DNA from: JAQWRV01 sp045564915
GTDB lineage: Bacteria; Pseudomonadota; Alphaproteobacteria; Rhodospirillales; Rhodospirillaceae
Assembly (NCBI GenBank): GCA_045564915.1
Contig: JBJLGL010000001.1
Coordinates: 558,001 to 622,000, forward strand
Reading direction: 5' to 3'
Length of the DNA stretch: 64,000 bases
The translations under genes were made by a program, and so were the position numbers. The notes under the pieces are model-generated. The model was not told where the DNA came from. It worked only from the letters and a program-made list of their open reading frames with translations, and made no database searches. Of the stretch, positions 47,062-56,643 are shown piece after piece; within the stretch, counting starts at the first letter, position 1, and every line of letters starts with the position of its first letter.

Positions 47062-47823
47062 CTAGAGCAGAGCGCGCCTCAAAAGCGTACAGCCAATCAG
47101 AAATAAAAGGCCAAGTATCAGCTTTCGATATCGTGCTTCGTTGAGACGATCGCGAAAGCGTTTCCCAATAAGAATCATAAAGCCAATTATGGCAGCTCCA
47201 GCGAAGGATGTAGCCACAACCTCACCTGTTAAGAAACCTGCAGATGCAAGTCCGGCGGCAAGGGGAATAGAACCCATCAAATACATCAGCGACAAAGCCG
47301 ACACAAACTCTTCTTTTGGCAGCCTCTGCGCCATTAAATAAACAATCAATATCGGCCCATATAGACCTGATATTCCGCATAAAGCACCCGCAGCAACACC
47401 GACCAACGGATTAAGCCACCTTTCCCACGACGCCCTAAAACCGAACTTAATAGGGAATGCTTGTGTGACAACAAATACTAGAGAAATCAGCCCGAGAATT
47501 AATAGGCCTGTCTTTTGCTCTATGCGAACAAGTATTTGCACGGAAAATAAAATCGTCACTAACATTGGCAAAATAAGCCATAAGTACCGTCGCAAGTTAT
47601 TCTTCCAACGTCCCTGATGTAAGGCTTGTTGTAGATTGGCTGTAATATTAGGGATCACGAATAAAGCGACTGCGATCTGATAGGGCACGACAAATACAAG
47701 GACGGGGAGAGCTAGCATTGGCATACCAAGCCCAAAAGTGCCCTTTGTTAGGCCACCAAGGGCGAACGAACCCGCAATAACTACTAGAGAATAGAGATTT
47801 AACTCTGGCATACCAAAGAACAA
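47062..47823 (-). CDS. TauE/SafE-family permease (sulfite/organosulfonate exporter type)
   Basis: 253 aa, eight hydrophobic helices in two repeats. The N-terminal GGLTKGTFGLGMPMLALPVLV and middle GALCGISGLYGPILIVYLM match the paired TauE motifs. Family members export sulfite, sulfoacetate or other small anions; the substrate is unknown. It lies 27 bp downstream of the dienelactone-hydrolase gene on the same strand, suggesting co-transcription. Confidence 0.88.
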   Translation of the reverse strand: MFFGMPELNLYSLVVIAGSFALGGLTKGTFGLGMPMLALPVLVFVVPYQIAVALFVIPNITANLQQALHQGRWKNNLRRYLWLILPMLVTILFSVQILVRIEQKTGLLILGLISLVFVVTQAFPIKFGFRASWERWLNPLVGVAAGALCGISGLYGPILIVYLMAQRLPKEEFVSALSLMYLMGSIPLAAGLASAGFLTGEVVATSFAGAAIIGFMILIGKRFRDRLNEARYRKLILGLLFLIGCTLLRRALL

Positions 47824-47850
47824 TTTATCAGTAAGGTTGCAAGCACCTGT

Positions 47851-48513
47851 TTAGAGATATGACTCAAGAAACGTAAGTGTGCGTTCCTGTGCCTGAATCG
47901 TGGCATCGACATTATATTCAGGCCGAGCATCGCAGCTAAACCCATGACCAGCACCAGGATAAACGAAGTGCTCCGCCTCTGGCTGTTCAGCCATTACCTT
48001 CTCAACCGCATCCATAGGGAATGAAATGTCGGCCTCTCCATAGTGATGTTGAAAAGGTACTTTCGGTTTCATGATGGGACTATATTGGGTGATGCGGGTT
48101 CCGTAATACGAAACACCACAATCTAGATTTACTTTACAGGCCGCCAAAAACGCCATCGCGCCACCCCAGCAATACCCAATTACACCAACCTTTCCAGCAC
48201 GTCTGCAGTAGTCCGCGGCTGTATTGATATCCTTCTCCACCATATCGTCGGTGATCTTCCCAATGATTTCGCGCCCCTTACTAACATCGTTATAGGGTAT
48301 TTCCACCCCACCTTCGATTCGATCAAAAAGAGCGGGACAAACTGAAAGATATCCATTAGCTGCAAATTTATCGGTAACTGCTTTCATGTGTTCATTGAGA
48401 CCAAAAATCTCTTGAATAATTATAACACTGGCCCTTGCATTCCCGCTCGGCTCAGCAACGTAAGCGTCAAGAACATGTCCATCACCAGCTGTTAAAGTAA
48501 TCATTGATCCCAT
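47851..48513 (-). CDS. Dienelactone hydrolase family protein
   Basis: 220 aa. Alpha/beta hydrolase with the DLH cysteine nucleophile in VIGYCWGGAMAF, an acid in the GEADISFPMD segment and His in YPGAGHGFSCD. IIQEIFGLNEHMKAV is the usual oxyanion-side motif. The ATG at 48513 has GGGGA at good spacing. DLH acts on cyclic lactones from aromatic degradation, but most members are unassigned; no other aromatic-pathway gene is near. Part of the leuC - DapA-like - DLH - TauE run on the minus strand. Confidence 0.9.
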   Translation of the reverse strand: MGSMITLTAGDGHVLDAYVAEPSGNARASVIIIQEIFGLNEHMKAVTDKFAANGYLSVCPALFDRIEGGVEIPYNDVSKGREIIGKITDDMVEKDINTAADYCRRAGKVGVIGYCWGGAMAFLAACKVNLDCGVSYYGTRITQYSPIMKPKVPFQHHYGEADISFPMDAVEKVMAEQPEAEHFVYPGAGHGFSCDARPEYNVDATIQAQERTLTFLESYL

Positions 48514-48574
48514 AAATTAAGTCCCCTTATATTTTATTGGTTCTTGACCTCTAAAGAACAAGGCTTACTAAATT

Positions 48575-49471
48575 TTATAAACCCAGCCCCTTGATAGCTT
48601 GATCCATAGCCTCGATGTCTTTTGAAGACGGCGGCATAAGCGGCAACCGGCACTCGCCGGATGGAATTAGCCCCAGCTTCCAAGCCATATATTTTACACC
48701 AATAGGACTAGTATCTAGGAATGCCGACTCGTTTAGAGCACCTAGTTCCTGCCGGAGTTGCTCTGCATCAAATATCTGACCATCCATGGCTAGCTTGCAC
48801 AACTCAGCGATTGTGTTGGGAACAATGTTAGCCAGTGCGACGATTAAACCACAGGCTGTTGTAGGAATTAACTCGTAAGCAAGAGCAGGTAATCCCATAA
48901 ATAGGCGGAACTCATTTCCCAAGCGGGATATTACTTCTTGGTCAAAATCTGCATCCTTTGAAGATTGCTTCATACCAATGATGGATGGCACCTCCTTACA
49001 AAGAGCTTCAAGGGTATCTATTTCAATAGCCGACGCTGTCCTACTTGGAATTTGATATAGGAGAATAGGTTTGGTAGTAGCGCGGGATACATAACCGACA
49101 AAAGATATCAAACCCCGTTGCGGCGCCTTTACAAACGGAGGCATCATTAACATTACAGCATCGGCCCCAGCTTGTTCTGCGTGTTCTGTCAGCGTCCAAG
49201 CATCAGCGAGAGATGCAGCTCCTGTATGAGCAATAACGGGCACGCGGCATCGGACGGTGTCAATAGCTATGCGCAGAAGATTCTTACGTTCGGCAACGGT
49301 TAATGACATGGGTTCCGCAGACGTGCCACCTATAACAAGGCCATCTGCACCATTCCTGATCTGCCAATCTACAAAACGTGTAAAGGCGTCGTAGTCAACT
49401 GATCCATCCCTAAATGGGGTAATCAGTGGTGTATAGGCGCCGCGAAGAAAGTGTTCATCCAGTTTAATCAT
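48575..49471 (-). CDS. DapA-family lyase (dihydrodipicolinate synthase / N-acetylneuraminate lyase superfamily)
   Basis: 298 aa TIM-barrel. Schiff-base lysine in SIIGMKQSSKD and catalytic tyrosine in LLYQIPSRTAS are seen. The pyruvate-carboxylate loop reads GGTSAEPMSLT where classical DapA has GTTGE, so it is not clearly a lysine-pathway enzyme and may act on another 2-oxo acid. Lies between leuC and the DLH gene, 61 bp from the latter. Assigning it as dapA would need phylogeny. Confidence 0.85.
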   Translation of the reverse strand: MIKLDEHFLRGAYTPLITPFRDGSVDYDAFTRFVDWQIRNGADGLVIGGTSAEPMSLTVAERKNLLRIAIDTVRCRVPVIAHTGAASLADAWTLTEHAEQAGADAVMLMMPPFVKAPQRGLISFVGYVSRATTKPILLYQIPSRTASAIEIDTLEALCKEVPSIIGMKQSSKDADFDQEVISRLGNEFRLFMGLPALAYELIPTTACGLIVALANIVPNTIAELCKLAMDGQIFDAEQLRQELGALNESAFLDTSPIGVKYMAWKLGLIPSGECRLPLMPPSSKDIEAMDQAIKGLGL

Positions 49472-49562
49472 ACTTTTATTATTATCAGGCGTGGCAATGC
49501 CACATCATCCCCCTCTCGTTTCAATTGCCTCAGCAATCTAACTACTACTAACAATGGAAAGT

Positions 49563-50966
49563 TCAGCAGAGTTCGCGTACATCGGAAAGGCGTCCATTTA
49601 CCGCCGCAGCTGCCGCCATCGCCGGACTTAAGAGGTGAGTCCGCCCGCCACGGCCCTGGCGCCCTTCAAAATTCCGATTTGAGGTCGAGGCACACCGCTG
49701 TCCCGGTTCGATTCGGTCTGGATTTATCCCGACACACATAGAACAGCCCGGCTCACGCCATTCGAAGCCGGCCTCCAACAAAATTTTATCAAGACCTTCT
49801 TCCTCAGCTTGTTCCTTGACCAAACCTGACCCCGGAACAACCATAGCATCGACAGTTGGCGCCACTTTTCGACCTTTTGCGATAGTGGCTGCGGCACGAA
49901 TATCTTCAATTCGACCGTTTGTGCAAGAACCGATAAAGACCCGGTCTACTGCAAGATTCGTAAGCGGAACACCAGGCGTCAGCCCCATATAATCTAATGC
50001 CCGTTCAACTGCTTTACGTTTGTCTGGATCAGTATAACTCTCTGGATTTGGAATCACATCAGTGATCGGTGCAGAATCCTCGGGACTAGTGCCCCATGTG
50101 ACACGCGGCGCAATTTCTGAAGCTTCAATTGAAATCTCTTTGTCAAATAGAGCATCCGAATCCGTCACCAGAGATTGCCAGTATCTAACTGCCGCATCCC
50201 ATTGACTAGCTTTCGGTGCATGTGGCCTACCTTTTATGTAAGAGAACGTAGTTTCATCTGGAGCCACCATTCCCGTGCGAGCACCAGCTTCGATAGTGAG
50301 ATTGCATAGGGTCATGCGGCCTTCCATAGATAATGACCTGACAGCATCTCCCGCGTATTCTATTGCAAAGCCTGTGCCGCCAGCTGTACCAAGCTTAGCA
50401 ATAATCGCTAGTGCCATATCTTTAGCTGTTACACCTAGAGGCAACTCACCATTCACTTTAACACGCATTGATTGATGCTTTCTCATGATATGACATTGGG
50501 TAGCTAAGACATGTTCGATTTCTGAGGTTCCAATTCCGAAGGCCAAAGCCCCTAAAGCGCCATGAGTTGAGGTGTGGGAGTCACCACATACAAGTGTTGT
50601 GCCTGGCAAAGTAAACCCTTGCTCGGGCCCCACAATATGCACGATGCCTTGGCGGCGATCTGCTAGCTCAATATAGGGCACCTTAAATTCATTGGCATTC
50701 TCGATCAGCGCAGCGAGTTGAATGCGTGCCTCGGGGTCAGCGATTCTCTCCAACCGGTCTGGTGTCGTTGGCATAGCGTGGTCTGGCATAGATAAAGAGG
50801 CTGTCGGACGATGAACACTGTTACCGCTATCGCGGAGGCCTTGGAAGGCTTGTGGACTGGACACTTCCTGCACTAGATGCCGGTCAATATAAACAAGGCA
50901 TTCACCTGTCTGTTCCGTATGAACTACATGAGCATCCCAAATTTTGTCGTAGAGTGTCTTACTCAT
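49563..50966 (-). CDS. leuC: 3-isopropylmalate dehydratase large subunit
   Basis: 467 aa, full length. The 4Fe-4S isomerase of leucine synthesis. Cluster cysteines are in VFIGSCTNGRIEDI and PGCSMCVGINPD; other marks are VCGDSHTSTHGALG and STSNRNFEGRQGRGG. The small subunit leuD and leuB are not adjacent, which is common in alphaproteobacteria, where leuC stands apart. Upstream lies a 369-bp gap that contains a small candidate gene on the opposite strand. Confidence 0.96.
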   Translation of the reverse strand: MSKTLYDKIWDAHVVHTEQTGECLVYIDRHLVQEVSSPQAFQGLRDSGNSVHRPTASLSMPDHAMPTTPDRLERIADPEARIQLAALIENANEFKVPYIELADRRQGIVHIVGPEQGFTLPGTTLVCGDSHTSTHGALGALAFGIGTSEIEHVLATQCHIMRKHQSMRVKVNGELPLGVTAKDMALAIIAKLGTAGGTGFAIEYAGDAVRSLSMEGRMTLCNLTIEAGARTGMVAPDETTFSYIKGRPHAPKASQWDAAVRYWQSLVTDSDALFDKEISIEASEIAPRVTWGTSPEDSAPITDVIPNPESYTDPDKRKAVERALDYMGLTPGVPLTNLAVDRVFIGSCTNGRIEDIRAAATIAKGRKVAPTVDAMVVPGSGLVKEQAEEEGLDKILLEAGFEWREPGCSMCVGINPDRIEPGQRCASTSNRNFEGRQGRGGRTHLLSPAMAAAAAVNGRLSDVRELC

Positions 50967-51180
50967 TGTTAACCCTATACCTAAACAGTTTCACTTAATA
51001 TCCAAGCTGGACAAGAAAACGAACGCAAGCGCGAATATTTTAACCACCGCAAAAGCTGTTGGGGTAGCTATATTAGCCACCAACGAATCATTTACGACCC
51101 CCAGTATTGCACATCCCTAGTCGCAAGAACCCACTTCTGAGCGTTACTTTAGCGGGAATCTAAGCCGAAAAGGAATTATT

Positions 51181-51351
51181 ATGGCAATAGATGGCATAAC
51201 AATTGCCGCCAATGCCTTGCGTAAAGTCTCTGACTATGCTGATGCGGATCAAAACCAACTCTCAAGCACCTTCAAGGAATCAAGCTCAACCGCGAGGTGT
51301 TCCTACAAATCAGAAAACTTAATATCTTATGCGCCTCAGAATGCAGTTTGA
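51181..51351 (+). CDS. Candidate small protein (56 aa)
   Basis: ATG at 51181 with AAAAGGA six bases upstream, the best ribosome-binding site of any unassigned frame here. The product begins MAIDGITIAANALRKVSDYA and is polar, with one Cys and no signal peptide. No family recognised. Divergent from leuC; its last 16 bases overlap the end of the convergent TonB-receptor gene. Its 3' half may be chance coding. Confidence 0.35.
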   Translation: MAIDGITIAANALRKVSDYADADQNQLSSTFKESSSTARCSYKSENLISYAPQNAV

Positions 51352-53939
51352 ATTCTTACATAGACTAACCGCCCACGTGGATCGTGGACCTTTGAGTCGT
51401 AGCCGACGGTCGTGCCCACCTCCGGCGGATCCTGGTCGAACAAATTAACAGCGCCGAGGGTAATCTGCGGGGACGACCCCGTCTCTATTCGGCTCCCAAG
51501 GCCGAAACGCACTTGTGCGTCGACCGTAATGTGGCCATCGATACGCGCGCCACTCTGATCGTCACTATACTCTGAGATTGTCTGGACGAAAATAGAGGCA
51601 GCAAGGGCATCACGGGACCACTGCGCACCAAGTCTTGATCGGGATTTAGGCAGAGATCGAGCGAATGTTCGAAAGTTGCGGCTACCTGAAACGTCTTTTT
51701 TTGGACCGCTAGGAACCAGCTGAATTACATACTTGTTGATTAATGTGAAGTCCGCAGAAAGAGAGAATATATCTCCAGCTTTCGTCCGCCAGTCATACAC
51801 AGCCTTAAGATCAAATCCATCTGTATTAACGGCAGGTGCATTGATATAATTAGTGTCGACGCGGACAATCTGCCCGGCTTGTCGAATGATATTCGTATCA
51901 AATGGATCTGCATCGATAATAGCTTGAGCACTTTCCTTAACGATAATGTTTTTGTAGTCGAAGCTCCAATAATCCAGAGCTAACGATAATCCAGACATAG
52001 GTAAAACTGTCATCCCAGCGTTAAGAATGTTGGCCCTCTCGGGTTTAAGGCCTTCTGTGCCTACCGTCCGCACACCCCTGAAGACAGCTGAGCCAGTGAT
52101 GGGATCAATTATATTCTGCAGAACAGTCTGCGATGAGAATTTTTGAAAAACGCTGGGAGCCCGGAAGGCAGACCCAAGTGATGCGCGCAGCCTCACCCAG
52201 TTTCTTGGTCGCCAGGATACAGCAATCTTTGGGTCCATTGAATCCGGTCCATTTTCATACCCTTCGTAACGGACCGCTGTTTGAACATTGATTTTGTCGG
52301 TCACCGGAATATTAAGCTCACTAAACACCGCAGTAACGTTGCGACTGCCGGAAAAGTCAGGCCCTCCGATAAAAAATAAATAATTCTCAGCGTTAAATTG
52401 GTCATCAAGATCACCAGCGATCTTTTCGCGCCGTAACTGCCCACCGAGCACTAGTAATAATGGGCCACTAGGTGTTTCCATAAGCGGGCGAGAGACCCGG
52501 CCGTTGACCGTAAGTAGTGATGTATCATAATCATATGTAGCATCAGACAAAAAATTGTTTATGACAGCAGGGTCGTTAAATGTTGAATCACCAGACTGGG
52601 CTCGCAATGCCGATCCAAACGGATTAAAGAAGAGGTTATTAAGTGGTCCCCCACGCCCATTTAAGGCAGCATCAAAACGATCAGCGAGTGCGTTTGCTAT
52701 ACGCACCACATGGTTATTAGTGCTATATCCGGCAGAGAAATTCCAGGCCCAATCACCCCCAAATTGACCTTTCAGACCTAGAGATACTCGCCAAGTTTCA
52801 GAGCGATGGCGCGCTAGGTTTTCGGGTGCATCGGAACCAAGAGGGCGGCCCAGGAACAGAGCCGGCGTTTCAAAAACGTTCCCAGGATTGTTAGCGGGTA
52901 CCGTCGGCAGGTTGAGTATAGGAAATGATGGTGAGGTGCCGCGTAACGCAGTTGTATTGGCATAACCAGCCTCTGTAGATATTTCTGTCTCGCCAACATC
53001 AATTTCGACGGAAGCGAAGCTAAGCCAACGGCGCTCACGTGGAACCAGATGATAGTATGGTGAAAAATCAAAGCTGCAGGTGCCTAAATCTGATCCCGGA
53101 CTTATTGGATTTAGAGCACCACCAGCCACACCACAGGCTGGGTCGATCACACTTTGAGGTTGATCCAATCCGAATGGCAGATTGGGAAAAGTCGGTGACG
53201 GTGACAAAAGAATGAACGCTCCGGGCTGACCGAAGGACGATAGCCCTTTGCCTCTAGTAAAGGCGCGCTTTGGAGATGGTAACCAAGAACGGCGAAGATG
53301 ACTTGCGGCGATTAGAGTCCTAAAGCGCTCCCTATCTGCTCCGTACAGAGCTCTAACCACAAGGTCTTCCTGGGATGACCTAGTAGTTGTCCCAAATTCC
53401 CCTTCGGCTTCAAATCCATCCACACCATTTCGTGTGATTACGTTTACGACCCCGGCGACTGCATCTGTGCCGTATAGAGCAGCAGCGCCGTCCTTTAGGA
53501 TTTCAATCCGGCTTACCGCATTAAGGGGTACTAAGGCATTTATATCAACAAAAGTAGAGCCATCGTCTGCCACACCACCAGAAACCGTTTGTCGGCTTCC
53601 GTTTAGCATCACCAACGTAGAATTTAGACCAAGCCCGCGTAAGTTGAAATTTGATGTTCCCACCGAGAGGTTCTGTGTGAAGACATCTGCATTGAATTCT
53701 GAACCAGTATTGAACGACAGAACTTTTGTTATATCCGCAAAACCTTTGAGACCAAAGGCTCGCAAATCATCGGCTTCTATAATCTCTATAGGCGAGCCGC
53801 TCTTTTCTGGATCTCGCTCAAGATATGAGCCAGTCACCACAACTTCATCTAATACAGTCTGCGCCAAGGTCTCTTCTGAAAAGCATGCTAGATAGAAGAC
53901 GGAGACTACAAATGAAAAACAGTGGGTCAAAAACTTCAT
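51336..53939 (-). CDS. TonB-dependent outer-membrane receptor
   Basis: 867 aa from the ATG at 53939, with AGGGA ten bases upstream; the frame is open to 53966. Signal peptide about residues 1-27 (YLACFSEETLAQ). A TonB-box-like DEVVVTGS follows, then the plug domain (EIIEADDLRAFGLKGFADIT; LRGLGLNSTLVMLNG; EILKDGAAALYGTDAVAGVVNVIT) and a 22-strand barrel ending with the outer-membrane C-terminal Phe. RGLGLN/VMLNG with GTDAVAGVVNV is seen in receptors for large or hydrophobic substrates, not only siderophores. Last gene of the minus-strand run 51.3-61.5 kb. Confidence 0.94.
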   Translation of the reverse strand: MKFLTHCFSFVVSVFYLACFSEETLAQTVLDEVVVTGSYLERDPEKSGSPIEIIEADDLRAFGLKGFADITKVLSFNTGSEFNADVFTQNLSVGTSNFNLRGLGLNSTLVMLNGSRQTVSGGVADDGSTFVDINALVPLNAVSRIEILKDGAAALYGTDAVAGVVNVITRNGVDGFEAEGEFGTTTRSSQEDLVVRALYGADRERFRTLIAASHLRRSWLPSPKRAFTRGKGLSSFGQPGAFILLSPSPTFPNLPFGLDQPQSVIDPACGVAGGALNPISPGSDLGTCSFDFSPYYHLVPRERRWLSFASVEIDVGETEISTEAGYANTTALRGTSPSFPILNLPTVPANNPGNVFETPALFLGRPLGSDAPENLARHRSETWRVSLGLKGQFGGDWAWNFSAGYSTNNHVVRIANALADRFDAALNGRGGPLNNLFFNPFGSALRAQSGDSTFNDPAVINNFLSDATYDYDTSLLTVNGRVSRPLMETPSGPLLLVLGGQLRREKIAGDLDDQFNAENYLFFIGGPDFSGSRNVTAVFSELNIPVTDKINVQTAVRYEGYENGPDSMDPKIAVSWRPRNWVRLRASLGSAFRAPSVFQKFSSQTVLQNIIDPITGSAVFRGVRTVGTEGLKPERANILNAGMTVLPMSGLSLALDYWSFDYKNIIVKESAQAIIDADPFDTNIIRQAGQIVRVDTNYINAPAVNTDGFDLKAVYDWRTKAGDIFSLSADFTLINKYVIQLVPSGPKKDVSGSRNFRTFARSLPKSRSRLGAQWSRDALAASIFVQTISEYSDDQSGARIDGHITVDAQVRFGLGSRIETGSSPQITLGAVNLFDQDPPEVGTTVGYDSKVHDPRGRLVYVRIQTAF

Positions 53940-53969
53940 GCGAGCAGGTCCCTGAACTAGGATCAACCT

Positions 53970-54000
53970 AGAACGTTCTGAATCTAGAGGACGATGTCCT
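53970..54000. promoter_or_regulatory. Two adjacent dyads upstream of the TonB receptor
   Basis: AGAACGTTCT (53970-53979) is a perfect ten-base palindrome, and AGGAC-GAT-GTCCT (53988-54000) a perfect five-base inverted repeat. Both lie 31-61 bp upstream of the receptor ATG, where an operator would be expected. No named regulator is implied. Confidence 0.35.
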
Positions 54001-54192
54001 AAAACAAAGCGTCGCTAAAAGCCAGGGTGCTAATTCATACGTAGGCCATTGCGTGGGGATGCTGTGCGTCTGCCAGATTTTTTGATCGGCCTCTTTACGG
54101 CCTGTAGCCCACCAAGGCTGCCTCATATTGCTAGCATTCAAAATTCCAAGACGCTCTAAAAAACAGCTATGGCAGCGCTTTATTTCTTTACT

Positions 54193-55449
54193 TCACCTCT
54201 TTAACAAGAATGATTTGGGGTAGGGGCCTAGTAAGAGCTGTGAGGCACTGCCGACTAGAAAAAGGCCGGTCACGGTCAGAAGCACTGCCTGGTAGGAGCC
54301 CGTCATGTCAAAGCCAAAGCCAAACATCAACGGTCCAAGAGCAGCGCCAGCAATCACAGATGAAAACAGAATGCCGTAAAGTTTTCCGTAGTGGCGTAGA
54401 CCGAAGTACCTGGATGTCATATAGGCAACTAAGTCAAATTCTGCCCCTCCAGCCAGACCAATAAATATGGCGGCTAGAAGCGCACCTGTTGTGCCGCCCA
54501 AAGCACTCCCCCAGAGAAAACATCCGAGAGCAGGCAATAGCATGATCGCCGCTGACAAGAACGATGCTCTAAAGTGATCAAGCAAGATTCCCATGATCAA
54601 TCGACCCAGAATGACTGAAATCCCAATAAATCCTGCCATTGAAGCCGCCTCTACTCGCGACAACCCTTCATCTGTTAGCATGGGAATGTAGCTCGCGATA
54701 AAACCAGAGATACCTGTAGAAAAAAGCAAAAAAGAAAGGCCGATGATCCAAAACCCTGGCGTAGACAAAGCCGAACGCAGGTCCATACCAACGTCTGAAT
54801 TCGCAATAATTTCTGAATGCTGTGCCTTTGATTCCCCCCTGCTTTCACGTTCATAAAACCAGAAATACACCAACGGTAGGACGAATACGATTGGCACAAG
54901 AGCCAGCGCCATATAGCCGCTACGCCAGCCGAACTCACCAATCATAAAGGTGACGTAAACGGGCCCGACGGTAGCAAATAGCCCGGTACCCATTAACGTT
55001 AGTCCGAAAGCCAGCCCGCGCTTTTTGACAAACCAACTACTGACAGCCCGAGTCCAAACAACAGGTGACGTGCCGGCCCCGAGAATGCCAATCAACGCAT
55101 ACGCGAGATATAATCCCCAAAGTGTACTGGCCAAAATAGACGCACTACCAACCGCTATAGAAATACCAAACACTGACCACAAGGCCACCCGCCTGGGTCC
55201 ATAGTGATCCGTTAAGTAGCCTGCAGCTGGTCCTGCAAAGATGAGTGTAAAGTATGCGAATACTGTAGCACTTTGAATGGCCCCCCGCGACCAACCATAG
55301 GCATCTTCAAGCGGGCCAACAAAAGCACCAATCGTATAGATCGGCACAGCAGTAATGCCGCAAGTGACGCCCATAGCTGCTACCAGCAATACACGCCAAC
55401 CACTCTTGAATTCTTGAACTGCGGTTAAGGTAGTGATGTGATTACTCAT
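54193..55449 (-). CDS. Major facilitator superfamily transporter (MCT / oxalate-formate antiporter type)
   Basis: 418 aa, 12 hydrophobic helices. The first intracellular loop GYLTDHYGPRRVAL is the MFS signature between TM2 and TM3, and TM1 carries AAMGVTCGITAVPIYTIG. The pattern resembles the monocarboxylate-porter branch. A charged central loop (about residues 200-222) separates the halves. Lies 93 bp downstream of the COG4315 gene on the same strand and 253 bp upstream of the TonB receptor. Substrate unknown; it could handle a product of the neighbouring envelope system. Confidence 0.88.
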   Translation of the reverse strand: MSNHITTLTAVQEFKSGWRVLLVAAMGVTCGITAVPIYTIGAFVGPLEDAYGWSRGAIQSATVFAYFTLIFAGPAAGYLTDHYGPRRVALWSVFGISIAVGSASILASTLWGLYLAYALIGILGAGTSPVVWTRAVSSWFVKKRGLAFGLTLMGTGLFATVGPVYVTFMIGEFGWRSGYMALALVPIVFVLPLVYFWFYERESRGESKAQHSEIIANSDVGMDLRSALSTPGFWIIGLSFLLFSTGISGFIASYIPMLTDEGLSRVEAASMAGFIGISVILGRLIMGILLDHFRASFLSAAIMLLPALGCFLWGSALGGTTGALLAAIFIGLAGGAEFDLVAYMTSRYFGLRHYGKLYGILFSSVIAGAALGPLMFGFGFDMTGSYQAVLLTVTGLFLVGSASQLLLGPYPKSFLLKR

Positions 55450-55542
55450 GCTCTTAATGCTCTCTGTTATAAAGCTCGCTCAGGTTAAGATGCCCCATAC
55501 TGAATAAGGCAAGGCACTTCTATTTACGCATAGTGGTTTTTG

Positions 55543-56643
55543 TTATGACCTGGAGCGACGAATCCCACGCTCAACTGGAATAATTCGCCATCCATCGCCG
55601 ATACGATAGCCGACGCCAATACCATTACCCTTCATCTCCCCTGGCCTTGCATCACGTGTATGGGTATAGAGCAATTGTTCTTTGTAGGACCATTGCCTTT
55701 GGCCATCGTCATTGTCGACGATCACCCAATCGCCAGCTGAAGACTCCCCTCTCTTCGCTAGAATGGGCTGCCAAAATTCCTTCATACAATCTTCAGGACA
55801 AGTTTGTGCTGTCTTGATGGCATTCATATCGACCGGAGCATAAATTGTAAGACCCAATTCATTCGCATAGACAAGGCCAAGGTCTGCCAGTTGAACCGTC
55901 ATCCAAGACGGCAAAGCTGGTGGAGGTTCAAGAATGATTGCGGTCCACTGCCCGTCCAGCCCATGACCCTTGATATCTTGGGGGTCGCTATCCTTTTTAT
56001 ATGTAAAAAGGAGATGTCCTTTATAAGCCCATTGGCGCACACCATTATCGTGTGACTTGACCGACCATTCCCCCTGGTCTAACGCAAGCCAGGGTGCGTT
56101 GAAGGGCTCCCAGCGGTCTGCGCCTTCAAAAGTTTGCTGCTTGGCGGTTTCTGCCAAAGATATACGGGAATAAAGTGCCCGGCCGCGATGGTCGGCTAAA
56201 ACAAAGCCCAATAGGGTCGTTTCAATAGACATGCCAGCCGGAACTTTAATGGGATCGAACAAGACGTTCCATGACCGCGCCACTCCATCACCGAGCTGCG
56301 CCCCAGGGAAAGTATCTTTTATATAGGTATATAAGGGCCGTCCTTGGTAAGCCCATTGCATAATGTCATCCGATCGGTCAACAACCGTCCACTGCCCATG
56401 GCTTTGTGCACTGGCAGCGGCTTGTAAAGGAACCCAGGTCTCTAGGCAGTCCTCAAAGCACGTCACCTCACCCGCAGCCACTTCTTTCTCATTCCAATAA
56501 AGGGATCGCTGTTCCTGCGTCATAAAATATGTGCCAGCGCCAGTCTTCTCAAGATGAACCTTCACCGGCATATCACTGGATTGAACACCCGGGGTAGTCC
56601 CAATCCCAATTAAAACAACAAGAAAAGCAATAACCTTTATCAT
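55543..56643 (-). CDS. Exported three-repeat protein, COG4315 / Lipoprotein_15 type
   Basis: 366 aa with a signal peptide (about 1-22, cleavage near PGVQS). Three repeats of about 100 aa: roughly 28-130, 135-230 and 240-355. Each has a YF/LY aromatic strand, an xxDxxRQWAYKG(x)LLFTYxKD segment and G..G...W. Repeats 1 and 3 keep a CxxxC pair (CFEDC, CPEDC); repeat 2 has lost it. Such domains are known as secreted repeats of unknown function, often in redox or heme contexts. Its ATG overlaps the DUF1552 stop (ATGA), so it is translated with the upstream operon. Confidence 0.85.
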   Translation of the reverse strand: MIKVIAFLVVLIGIGTTPGVQSSDMPVKVHLEKTGAGTYFMTQEQRSLYWNEKEVAAGEVTCFEDCLETWVPLQAAASAQSHGQWTVVDRSDDIMQWAYQGRPLYTYIKDTFPGAQLGDGVARSWNVLFDPIKVPAGMSIETTLLGFVLADHRGRALYSRISLAETAKQQTFEGADRWEPFNAPWLALDQGEWSVKSHDNGVRQWAYKGHLLFTYKKDSDPQDIKGHGLDGQWTAIILEPPPALPSWMTVQLADLGLVYANELGLTIYAPVDMNAIKTAQTCPEDCMKEFWQPILAKRGESSAGDWVIVDNDDGQRQWSYKEQLLYTHTRDARPGEMKGNGIGVGYRIGDGWRIIPVERGIRRSRS

